Shown: positions 54,599 to 61,577 of the stretch, piece by piece
Position numbering within the stretch: position 1 is the first letter of the stretch
How the letters are laid out: every line of letters begins with the position of its first letter
DNA from: G963556115 sp963666605
Lineage (GTDB): Bacteria; Planctomycetota; SZUA-567
Reading direction: 5' to 3'
Assembly: GCA_965140405.1 (NCBI GenBank)
Contig: OZ223208.1
Location: forward strand, 1,054,001 to 1,118,000
Length of the DNA: 64,000 nucleotides
Program-made: the position numbers and the translations under genes
The notes under the pieces: generated by a model
Seen by the model: the letters and a program-made list of their open reading frames with translations, nothing else
What the model was told of the DNA's origin: nothing
The model's database searches: none

Positions 54599-54819
54599 GT
54601 TACTGCTTACGGTTTAGGATTTTTTTAAATACCGTGAGCCTAGCAAAGGGGGGCATCTTATGAATGCAGAGCTACCACCAGAATACTACCACCTTGTAGC
54701 CTAGTGCTCTTTGACGACGGCATACTTATCGGTTGCACAGGAATTCACAATCCACCATAAAGCACTGAGCGCGAAATGCGTTACAATGTCGCAAGAGACC
54801 GACACTAGATACTACAAGG
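54599..54819 (+). ncRNA. candidate structured RNA, tandem element A, with embedded 14-codon ORF
   Basis: From 5' to 3' this holds a hairpin (54605-54613 with 54631-54639) whose loop shows AGGA, a G-rich Shine-Dalgarno stretch, a 14-codon ORF (54660-54704), and a structured core. The core is closed by CCTTGTAG/CTACAAGG (54692-54699 with 54812-54819) and CTAGTG/CACTAG (54701-54706 with 54803-54808). An internal CTCTT/AAGAG helix (54707-54711 with 54793-54797) follows. The core shares a 17-base identical block and two further blocks with element B at almost the same spacing. The end of the ORF lies in the 5' strand of the closing helix, so translation would unfold it. I do not recognise a known RNA family. 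Confidence 0.6.
54660..54704 (+). CDS. 14-codon ORF within element A
   Basis: ATG 54660 follows an AAAGGGGGG site. The peptide is MNAELPPEYYHLVA. It shares the pattern M-x-x-E-x-P-P-E with the ORF in element B and ends inside the closing helix. It may be a leader peptide or a functional micropeptide. Confidence 0.35.
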   Translation: MNAELPPEYYHLVA

Positions 54820-54904
54820 TAAGTGTGATTCATTTGTTACCAATGTACTAATTATTTATTTTATGTAAATTTAGAATTTTCATTTCATATTTGATTTAGG
54901 CATA

Positions 54905-55038
54905 GAGAGCCTATAAAAAATTATTTCTATAACATTTAGTACTTTTTTATATTGAATAATAATCAAGAAGTGTTTTGTTTTAGTATTTTTATTAACATAA
55001 GTAATTACTATATTTTTACAAGATCTTTATAGGCTCTC
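54905..55038. repeat. 13-bp perfect inverted repeat between elements A and B
   Basis: GAGAGCCTATAAA (54905-54917) and TTTATAGGCTCTC (55026-55038) are perfect reverse complements around a 108-base AT-rich spacer. The right arm touches the first base of the 5' hairpin of element B, so the two may compete or stack. Confidence 0.7.
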
Positions 55039-55266
55039 GCCAACTATTTTAGGACGTTTTATTTTTTCTGAATATACAGTTGGCGCATATTATAAGGAGA
55101 CAACATATATGGTTGAAGAATCTCCACCTGAACAAATTTGCCTCAGATATAGTGCTCTTTGACGACAGAACAACTTGATTTATGCTTGGAGTTCTAAGAA
55201 CTCTGAAATGAGCATTAAGCGCGAAAAACGCATAAGCTCTGCAAAAGTCGACACTATGTTCTGAGG
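55038..55266 (+). ncRNA. candidate structured RNA, tandem element B, with embedded 17-codon ORF
   Basis: The layout repeats element A. An 8-bp hairpin (55038-55045 with 55078-55085) carries AGGA in its loop, followed by an AAGGAG site and a 17-codon ORF (55109-55162). The core is closed by CCTCAG/CTGAGG (55141-55146 with 55261-55266) and ATAGTG/CACTAT (55149-55154 with 55252-55257). The two closing helices differ in sequence from element A but keep pairing, which is covariation. The 17-base block TAGTGCTCTTTGACGAC is identical, AGCATTAAGCGCGAAA matches at 14 of 16 positions, and GCAAAAG plus CGACACTA recur. A variable arm contains GAGTTC-TAA-GAACTC. A transcript could continue to the terminator at 55397. 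Confidence 0.6.
55109..55162 (+). CDS. 17-codon ORF within element B
   Basis: ATG 55109 follows TAAGGAGAC. The peptide is MVEESPPEQICLRYSAL. Its stop codon lies in the conserved 17-base block, so a terminating ribosome would cover the 5' strand of the core helix. Confidence 0.35.
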   Translation: MVEESPPEQICLRYSAL

Positions 55267-55396
55267 TGGTATAAGATTTTTTTTGCATCAAACTCTTGGA
55301 TGCGAGAAGCAAGGAGGTTACTTTCTGTTTTGATCGCACTGAGAAACTTATTATAGATTTTATGAATTAAAGAGTTTCATTTAACAATGAAAAGCA

Positions 55397-55430
55397 CCCC
55401 GAGCGATCAAGGCGCCCGGGGTTTTATTTA
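55397..55430. terminator. GC-rich terminator between element B and xerD
   Basis: CCCCGAGCG (55397-55405) pairs with CGCCCGGGG (55413-55421), with one A/C mismatch that becomes G-U on the minus strand. A TTTTATTT tract follows on the plus strand. It can end both the element B transcript and xerD. Confidence 0.85.
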
Positions 55431-55495
55431 TGCACAAATCAAATAAAACTATTATAACCTACTGACAGATAAGACATTATTATTACTCACCCGAT

Positions 55496-56395
55496 TTAAC
55501 CTCTAGGATGAAATTCATGATATGCATTGAATTTCCTCTTGTCATGCACATGAGTATATATCTCAGTAGTTGACAGATCCGCATGCCCAAGCAGCATCTG
55601 AACAGCTCTAAGGTTTGCCCCTCCCTCAAGGAGATGTGTTGCAAAGCTGTGACGCAAAAGATGAGGGTATACATTCTTTGTTATTCCAGCTTTTACAGCC
55701 AGTCTCTTTACCAAAAGAAAGATATTCACCCTATCTAACTTCCTACCTGTGCGAGAAAGGAATAAATACGGTGACTCAACCTTTGCTAGACTTCCTCTAG
55801 CCTCTGCCAAGTATTTAGAGATTGTACCTGCAGCAGTCCTGGTAATTGGCGTCATTCTCTCCTTGCCACCCTTACCTTTTAGCCTTACATACCTCTCTTT
55901 TAAATTTATATCTACCAGTCTCACCCCACATATCTCAGATACTCTCGCCCCTGTAGCGTAAAAGAACTCCATTATAGCCCTATTCCTATCAGGTAGAGGA
56001 CCTACTCCAACCTCAGCTCTCAGCAACATACTTACCTCACTGGGGGACAACTCATGCGGAAGATGCTTGAATAATTTGGGTTGATCTAAAAAATCAGTTG
56101 GATTCACACTTATTATTTTCTCAATAGCTAAATATCTGAAATACATCCTGCTAGCAACGATAGCCCTAGCTCTAGAACTAGGCGCAAGACCTCTTCTAGC
56201 CAGCTCCTGAGCAAAATTCACCACATCAGCCCCATCTACCTCACCAGGCGATGCAATACCAGCAGATTCAAAGTAATCACCCATATTGCCCAAGTCTCGC
56301 CTGTATGCAATGATAGTATTATCAGCCAATCCACACTCAACACGCAGGTAAGCTAGAAATTCAGATACAAATGGAAAATCCCTACTAATCTCCAA
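55496..56395 (-). CDS. tyrosine recombinase XerC/XerD
   Basis: The roughly 299-residue protein has an N-terminal core-binding (SAM-like) domain and a catalytic domain. The catalytic residues are seen in ATGARVSEICG (Arg), HLLRHSFATHLLEGGAN (His-x-x-Arg), LGHADLSTTEIYTHV (His/Trp position and nucleophilic Tyr) and the KGKGGKER lysine turn. It most resembles XerD, which resolves chromosome dimers at dif; XerC cannot be excluded. The start is probably TTG 56395, seven bases after GGAGG and overlapping ispF. It is co-transcribed with ispF, which argues for a housekeeping role rather than an integron or phage integrase. Confidence 0.9.
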   Translation of the reverse strand: MEISRDFPFVSEFLAYLRVECGLADNTIIAYRRDLGNMGDYFESAGIASPGEVDGADVVNFAQELARRGLAPSSRARAIVASRMYFRYLAIEKIISVNPTDFLDQPKLFKHLPHELSPSEVSMLLRAEVGVGPLPDRNRAIMEFFYATGARVSEICGVRLVDINLKERYVRLKGKGGKERMTPITRTAAGTISKYLAEARGSLAKVESPYLFLSRTGRKLDRVNIFLLVKRLAVKAGITKNVYPHLLRHSFATHLLEGGANLRAVQMLLGHADLSTTEIYTHVHDKRKFNAYHEFHPRG

Positions 56396-56873
56396 CCCCA
56401 ATCCTCCTTACAAGTACTAGTGAGTCTACCCTTATACCTTCACATCGCCCTATTGCATCCATACCTTCAGCAGTCTTGGCTTTCACGCTCACACATACTG
56501 GATCAATGCCAATTATATCAGCGATATTCTTGGCAATATCTCTTTTATATTCTGACAATTTCGGTGTCTGAGCCTGCACTGTCGAATCAACATTTACTAT
56601 CTCATACCCCTGAGTTGCTACAATCTCACAAGCTTTTCTCAGAAAGTCTTCAGATCTTCTATTTCTATTCTCTTCTAGATTATCTGGAAAGAGTTCACCA
56701 ATATCACCAGCAGCAACAGCTCCTAGCAGTGCATCTGTAATAGCATGGATAAGGGTATCACCATCCGAGTGCGCTTCTATAGCCACTTGAGCAGGTATCT
56801 CTATTCCACCTAACAAAATCCTCTCACCCTTGATATACCTATGCTGATCACAGCCAAATCCAACTTTAAACAT
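56385..56873 (-). CDS. ispF: 2-C-methyl-D-erythritol 2,4-cyclodiphosphate synthase
   Basis: The 162-residue protein has the zinc-binding D-x-H (GCDQHRY), AHSDGDTLIHAITDALLGA, GDIGELFPD and the terminal KAKTAEGMDAIGRCEGI of IspF. It closes the cyclic diphosphate in the MEP isoprenoid pathway, the same pathway as ispG at 8784. It overlaps the downstream recombinase gene. Confidence 0.96.
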   Translation of the reverse strand: MFKVGFGCDQHRYIKGERILLGGIEIPAQVAIEAHSDGDTLIHAITDALLGAVAAGDIGELFPDNLEENRNRRSEDFLRKACEIVATQGYEIVNVDSTVQAQTPKLSEYKRDIAKNIADIIGIDPVCVSVKAKTAEGMDAIGRCEGIRVDSLVLVRRIGVGD

Positions 56874-57212
56874 TCTATCCCCTATAATCTGATCTTATAG
56901 CATAACAACAAACCTTCCTTTATATTAGTTTCCCAAACATTTAATTCTATTTCAGACTCTTTTCTTTTTTTTAAAACCAACTTTTCTTGCATTTTTTTTA
57001 TTTTTTTCTAAAGTTTCTACTTTAGCGTCATCTCTTTATGCAAAAACAAGTTACATCTAATTTTAATTAAAAAAAATAGCCGAAATGCCAATAAGTTACT
57101 ATTATTTTAAAAAAATAATTTGCAATTAGAAAGATCCTAATATAGACTAAAGGTATAGAGATTAAATTTCTCTTTTGAGCAAGAGGCTCATTAACAGCAC
57201 GGAAGCTGGACT

Positions 57213-57306
57213 TGACAAGGATGTCACGGAGCTTGAGATCGGGAAAACTCTCAAACCCTATCCGTTTCTGATAATTTATTGGTCTTACTATTTGTGGGGA
57301 CACAAA
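57213..57306 (+). ncRNA. candidate CsrA-type binding RNA: GGA hairpins
   Basis: Three small hairpins present G-rich loops: TGACA-AGGA-TGTCA (57213-57226), TTGAG with CTC-CAA around ATCGGGAAAA (57233-57254), and TTTGTG-GGGA-CACAAA (57291-57306). The first contains ACAAGGATGT, matching the core of the published CsrA-binding consensus (ACARGGAUGU). The segment is GC-rich in an AT-rich gap, with no credible ORF. It may be a CsrB-like sponge RNA or the 5' part of a long flagellin leader. Confidence 0.5.
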
Positions 57307-57537
57307 CCTGTAACCCAGTACAATCATCAGCCATTCAAATCAACGCCAAATTCCATAAAAACTTAATTTCACGTATTGGTGTGTATTGTCCTCATTTATT
57401 GAGTTGCATTACAAGCCTATTTTACCAAGAGAGCTATTCTCTAAAGCCTAAGCACCGATTTACACATGGCTTAAAAGGAGTTCTCTTGAAAATAACAAAA
57501 TACGTGAACGAAACACTAAAAGTTGACTAGATGGGTA

Positions 57538-57770
57538 CTACCCACTAGACGTGGAAACACGGACATAGATCGACATTACAGGACTTACTTTGCAACGAAA
57601 GAAGGCGAGGAAGCTCTTTATAGGCAGAGAGTCATCCTCAGAAATACCTGAGTTCTTATTTATCTTAAGGCAGATATATAAGGCTCGCAGGAGGTAGACA
57701 CTACAGAGAATTAAGGCGCTCAACAGTGCATACCTCCAACACAACAACCACAGGTATAAGCAAGATAATA
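57538..57770 (+). ncRNA. candidate structured RNA of unknown family
   Basis: This GC-enriched stretch holds several stable hairpins. They include CGTG-GAAA-CACG near 57550-57565, GAGGA/TCCTC enclosing CTCT/AGAG (about 57609-57642), CTCAG-AAATAC-CTGAG (about 57640-57655), and GGAGGTA/TACCTCC enclosing CACT/AGTG (about 57690-57737). It lacks the conserved signatures of RNase P, tmRNA, 6S or SRP RNA that I can recall. Direction is inferred from the neighbouring plus-strand elements. Confidence 0.4.
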
Positions 57771-57875
57771 CCTTTATAAATAAAGATTTATATTCGGAGT
57801 AGAGCTAAATATTAACAATAATTCATCGAAAGTTTTATAAGGAAGGAAATATAGCTTATGGCTTACCAAAAAAAT

Positions 57876-57968
57876 ATCCCGTCCTTATATCGCGGTTGGA
57901 TGGACCGCAAGGACGGGATGCCACCGAGTTCGAGATCGGGAATCCCTCGGTATTTTCTTATCGGCATC
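57876..57968 (+). ncRNA. GC-rich double-hairpin RNA element upstream of the flagellin leader
   Basis: ATCCCGTCCTT (57876-57886) pairs with AAGGACGGGAT (57909-57919), and GCGGT/ACCGC inside it closes a TGGATGG loop. A second hairpin uses GATGCC/GGCATC (57917-57922 with 57963-57968) and ACCGAG/CTCGGT (57923-57928 with 57946-57951). CGAG/CTCG around ATCGGGAATCC (57931-57949) is an alternative. The same DNA encodes a 45-codon ORF (57858-57995) behind an AAGGAAGG stretch, which I consider less likely than an RNA role. Confidence 0.5.
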
Positions 57969-58164
57969 AATAGTCCTAGCTTTAGAAAAAAATAATTTTT
58001 CTGGATATTTAAGCAGTTATTAAGCGATAAAACAAACTTTTTTTATATTAACAGAACAATCATACTATAAATTAAGCCATATAAACAAGGTCTATATCAT
58101 TTTCTACAATATAAAGGATGACAATATTACTGAATAAACCAGTTACAAACGTCTAGCGTACGTA

Positions 58165-58262
58165 GGTCTTAACCGACCGTCATGGATGACAACACGCCAC
58201 TCTACCCACTGGGGACAGTGATTAGAGCTTTAAGATCGGAAATACTTCACGGAGGAAGCAAA
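58165..58262 (+). promoter_or_regulatory. structured 5' leader of the flagellin gene with GGA-loop hairpins
   Basis: Consecutive hairpins GGTC/GACC (58165-58178), GTCA-TGGA-TGAC (58179-58190) and CACTG-GGGA-CAGTG (58207-58220) precede a GCTT/AAGC stem (58227-58230 with 58256-58259). The last stem can enclose AAG/CTT around ATCGGA and the GGAGG ribosome-binding site (58251-58255). GGA displayed in loops and at the Shine-Dalgarno site is the arrangement by which CsrA represses flagellin translation in Bacillus. Confidence 0.55.
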
Positions 58263-60071
58263 ATGAGTAGCTATACATCATCGTATGGACTAAGCACACA
58301 ACTTGGTGCCCAAGCAGTCCAACGAACTAATACAATCAATTCAATCAGCAAGGATCTCAACAGTACGCTTCAGCAACTAAGTACTGGCTATAAGTTCACC
58401 TCACCTTCAGAGGATCCATCAGGTTGTTCAGAGCTCACCCGTCTTCAATCACGAATTTACGGGGTAGAAGCAGCCATTTCAAATAATCAATACTCTTTCA
58501 ATGCGCTTTCAGGCATAGACTCAGCCCAAAGTGCAATTCTAAACACCATCATGGATATGCGCAGCCAAGTTCTAGATGCAGCCAACGAGAATGATCCAGA
58601 TATCCAGCAAGCTCTTCTAGCTGGAGTATCAGCAGCAATCAGTGCTATAAATGTGTACTCAAGTTCAGTTGATGTAGGTGGAAAGAAGGTTCTCGCAGGT
58701 GAAGGCGATTTTGATATGAGCCCAGCATCAGGTGTTATAACAGTTGATGATTCGTACATCCGCTCATCGCTTGACAACAGTTACCTCTCACTCAGCTTTA
58801 ATAAAGATAATGCCGCGGAACAAGCTGTTGTATCTGGTGTATTGAATCTCCCAGATAGTGGAGCAGGTGAGACTGAATCGATCTTCGACGTGACTACTAG
58901 TTCCGGTACCCGCAGAGTTCAGATAAATGCCACCACACCAATCGATAATTATGCAAAGGCAGACGCACTATCAGCTATGAACCAACAGTTAGCCGATATT
59001 GGTGTCTATGCTGAGCTAGATAATGATGGCACACAACTATCTTTTCTATCAAAATCTTACGGAGATAGTGCATCGATATCCTATGAACATGTCAGCGGAG
59101 TTAACATTCTAACAGGTGTAACATCTTCATCTGACACAGGTGTGACAGGTACTGTCATGGTCAACGGTAAGAACTATGACATAAAAGGAAGGTATAATAA
59201 CAAAGGTTCAGAAAGTGCGAAAATTAGTGGTGAATACACAGATACTATCACTACTGATGCCACAATAAACCTTACTACTACAAACGGTACCATCAGCTAT
59301 GCTTTTGGTGCAGGAGATACTGTTAGTGGAAACCTGACGGCAATGAATACAGCCTTCGCGACTATCGGTGCAGAAGCATCTATATCATCAGGTGAGCTTG
59401 TCTTCAAGACTATCAACCGTGGAAATTCTGAAGCGATACTATTTTCAAACACAGGTACAGATCAAATATTTGATGACGGTTTAAACTTCACAAATACCGG
59501 CAAAGATTACGAGAACAATGATGGGCTCAAGACCTATGTTGCAACCACAGAATTGCAAGCTGAACTAGCTCTGGATTCAGACAAAGTGACTAAGGACCTC
59601 GTTAATAATGTTGCACTCGAAGACCAGCACTTCAGCTTTCAGCCTGAAGGAGGCGTACACTTCCACATTTCAGACGGCACTTCAAATCTAGACTCTATAA
59701 ACTATGGATTCAGAGACCTTTCATCATCTGGGCTAGATTTAGAAAAGATTGTTGACAACTCATCTGAGTTCTACATGCTCGATAATCCTAATGAAGCCCT
59801 AAAATTTCTTGACTCGGTAATATCAATGGTGAGATCAGAGTGGACTGGACTAGGTTCATTTATGAAGAATAATCTTGAAGGGCAGACCAGTAATCTCCAA
59901 GAGCAGCTCGTATCTCTTGCTGAACAACGCTCAACAATAGCGGATGTAGATGAGGCGTATGCAACTACAAGGATTACAAAATTGCAATTACTCCAACAAG
60001 CCAATATCTCAGCGATCACTGTTGCTGGCTCATCTGCAAAAGCGATGGCAGCCTTACTTCCAAGTGGTTAA
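58263..60071 (+). CDS. flagellin or flagellin-like filament protein
   Basis: The 602-residue protein starts at ATG 58263, seven bases after GGAGG. A longer in-frame ATG at 58182 lies inside leader hairpins. The N-terminal D0/D1 coiled-coil region (NTINSISKDLNSTLQQLSTGYKFTSPSEDPSG) and the C-terminal one (STIADVDEAYATTRITKLQLLQQANISAI) are flagellin-like. Two flagellin-IN-type repeats occupy the middle (about 215-290 and 335-420). A cysteine (PSGCSEL) interrupts the conserved N-terminal region, unusual for exported filament proteins. It could alternatively be a hook-associated FlgL-like protein. It is followed by a 93-residue gene. Confidence 0.82.
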   Translation: MSSYTSSYGLSTQLGAQAVQRTNTINSISKDLNSTLQQLSTGYKFTSPSEDPSGCSELTRLQSRIYGVEAAISNNQYSFNALSGIDSAQSAILNTIMDMRSQVLDAANENDPDIQQALLAGVSAAISAINVYSSSVDVGGKKVLAGEGDFDMSPASGVITVDDSYIRSSLDNSYLSLSFNKDNAAEQAVVSGVLNLPDSGAGETESIFDVTTSSGTRRVQINATTPIDNYAKADALSAMNQQLADIGVYAELDNDGTQLSFLSKSYGDSASISYEHVSGVNILTGVTSSSDTGVTGTVMVNGKNYDIKGRYNNKGSESAKISGEYTDTITTDATINLTTTNGTISYAFGAGDTVSGNLTAMNTAFATIGAEASISSGELVFKTINRGNSEAILFSNTGTDQIFDDGLNFTNTGKDYENNDGLKTYVATTELQAELALDSDKVTKDLVNNVALEDQHFSFQPEGGVHFHISDGTSNLDSINYGFRDLSSSGLDLEKIVDNSSEFYMLDNPNEALKFLDSVISMVRSEWTGLGSFMKNNLEGQTSNLQEQLVSLAEQRSTIADVDEAYATTRITKLQLLQQANISAITVAGSSAKAMAALLPSG

Positions 60072-60126
60072 CAGAAAGATATACGAGCAACTAAAATAAA
60101 ATTACAGTAAAATTAAGGAGAAAATA

Positions 60127-60408
60127 ATGGTCATCAACTCAACTAACAATACACTAGATTGCCTTTCAGCACTTATTCAAGATACTAGAGTCCAAGAGAG
60201 AATACGCTCACGTAAAACTAAAAAAAGCAATATTATAAATTTTCCAAACCAACAAATTCTTGAGCAAGAAGTAGCAAGAGCAAATTTCGCCTCTATCCAC
60301 ACAGACCAAATCACTGCAGACTTTACCTCAAGACAGTACTTTACCCTTCTTCTTGTAGCTGGCAGTAGATCACTCCACAGAGCTAGGGTTCTCAGCGCAA
60401 CACACTAA
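60127..60408 (+). CDS. small protein between flagellin genes, unknown function
   Basis: AAGGAG lies eight bases before the ATG, and the gene sits 55 bases after the large flagellin gene. The 93-residue protein is basic in the middle (RIRSRKTKKSN) and helical at both ends, with no signal peptide or known motif. Position suggests a flagellin-specific chaperone or regulator, but this is inference only. Confidence 0.6.
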   Translation: MVINSTNNTLDCLSALIQDTRVQERIRSRKTKKSNIINFPNQQILEQEVARANFASIHTDQITADFTSRQYFTLLLVAGSRSLHRARVLSATH

Positions 60409-60442
60409 GAAGCACAGTAATAGATATATAATTTTTTGTACT

Positions 60443-60693
60443 GGATAGTAAAGGAGAATAGATGCTGTAAAAAAACTCTTATCCTGAAGGAGTCAAAAAA
60501 CTCAGGAAAAAAATGTACTGGTGCCGCCAAGAGATCGGGGATGAACTCTACTCAGCGCCAGCCAAGTTGTACTCTCTACCTATGGAGAGTAGAGAGGTTG
60601 AAAGCGGGAATGGATACCGCTTTTCATGGAAGAAAACTAGGATACTACTTATAAAATTGAAACTATGAGTATCCGCAACATGGAGGAACAACA
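60443..60693 (+). promoter_or_regulatory. structured GGA-rich leader of the short flagellin-like gene
   Basis: The leader contains about a dozen GGA triplets in 250 bases. Hairpins include TCCT/AGGA with GAGT/ACTC (60482-60507), AGAG/CTCT around ATCGGGGATGAA (60530-60549), ACTCTC/GAGAGT (60571-60590), AAGCGG/CCGCTT around GAATGGATA (60602-60622), and GGATACT/AGTATCC (60640-60674). The ribosome-binding site is itself GGAGGA (60682-60687). No promoter was identified, so it might belong to the upstream transcript. Confidence 0.55.
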
Positions 60694-61506
60694 ATGGGTA
60701 TACTAAATGTAAACGCTGGCCTATCTGGAAGTATGACACAATCACTAAATACTATTTCAAACGTGAATAGACTTGCCAATGACTCTATTGCTAGAATCAA
60801 TTCAGGTCTAAAGTTCAATCACATTTCAGACGCTCCAGCCCAAATTTTAAAAGCTCAAGATTTGCAGTCAGATATCGAATCAAACACCAAGGGTATTGAT
60901 AACAACAACTATGTACTCGGACAATTTGATGGTATAATGACAGCTCAAGATCAGATTACATCTCACCTTACTGATATGGCATCTATCATGGATTCATATA
61001 CCAATGAAACTGATGCTAATGCAAAATCAGTTCTTGCAGAAGAATACAAAGCTCTCGCATTAGGCGCACAGTCAATTGCTGAAAACAGTAAGTTTGACGA
61101 TCACGCAGTCCTTGATGGTGGTTTTACATCAAGTCAAAAAGCTTTTGGCACCGGTGGATCTTTTGATGTTGTCTTTACAGACAGTTCTCTAACAGGACTC
61201 AGTCTCAGTGGAACTGGCGACATTACCGCAGACGATGCAACCAAGCTAACAGCAGCGATTACTGCTATGGGAAAAAACAGTGCAACAATATCGGGAAACC
61301 GTAAAGTATTTGAAAGTGCAAACTCAATCATGGCAAGCTCAAACACCGGTTGGTCTCAATCATATAATGATTTAATAAAGGTAAATGACGCAGAGGAATC
61401 CGCACTCCTCACCTCACTGAGCAACCAAGCAGCAGCAGCAAACGCCGCAATGTCGTACCAATCTCAATTCTACGGGATTAGTAGTGGTTCAAGCTTTATG
61501 GCATAA
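60694..61506 (+). CDS. short flagellin-like protein
   Basis: The 270-residue protein has a flagellin-type N-terminal helix pair (SLNTISNVNRLANDSIARINSGLKF, then ISDAPAQILKAQDLQSDIES) and a C-terminal helix (DAEESALLTSLSNQAAAANAAMSY). The central domain is short. It is half the size of the neighbouring flagellin and diverges from classic flagellin at the extreme C-terminus (YGISSGSSFMA), so it may be a minor filament or cap/junction subunit. GGAGGA precedes the ATG. Confidence 0.75.
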   Translation: MGILNVNAGLSGSMTQSLNTISNVNRLANDSIARINSGLKFNHISDAPAQILKAQDLQSDIESNTKGIDNNNYVLGQFDGIMTAQDQITSHLTDMASIMDSYTNETDANAKSVLAEEYKALALGAQSIAENSKFDDHAVLDGGFTSSQKAFGTGGSFDVVFTDSSLTGLSLSGTGDITADDATKLTAAITAMGKNSATISGNRKVFESANSIMASSNTGWSQSYNDLIKVNDAEESALLTSLSNQAAAANAAMSYQSQFYGISSGSSFMA

Positions 61507-61577
61507 CTTAGGCTGAGGAGGGCGATAATTATTAGCCCCACAAGCATTTACAATTCACAAAAACAAGGAGAAATATA

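Noticed and set aside
54599..55266. Elements A and B as tmRNA, RNase P RNA or a glycine riboswitch
   Set aside because: The peptide ending LVA and a CCACCA string in A recall tmRNA, and tandem arrangement recalls glycine riboswitches. The defining conserved sequences of those families, such as a tRNA-like T arm or the glycine-aptamer core, are absent.
55049..55339. Minus-strand 96-codon ORF across element B
   Set aside because: It runs antisense through the conserved RNA core, lacks a ribosome-binding site and has no counterpart in element A.
55496..56395. Tyrosine recombinase plus repeated RNA elements as an integron or mobile element
   Set aside because: The recombinase overlaps ispF in a housekeeping operon and looks like XerD. 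The elements do not resemble attC sites and no cassettes or direct repeats flank them.
57175..57530. Overlapping ORFs of 63 and 83 codons (57175-57366 and 57279-57530)
   Set aside because: They overlap each other and the hairpin-rich segment, the first lacks a ribosome-binding site, and neither product resembles a protein family. RNA structure explains the sequence better.
57858..57995. 45-codon ORF behind AAGGAAGG
   Set aside because: The sequence is explained by two perfect hairpins, and spacing to the putative ribosome site is long. It is kept only as a low-probability alternative.
60436..60654. 72-codon ORF in the leader of the short flagellin-like gene
   Set aside because: No ribosome-binding site, no family resemblance, and the region is densely paired RNA with GGA loops.
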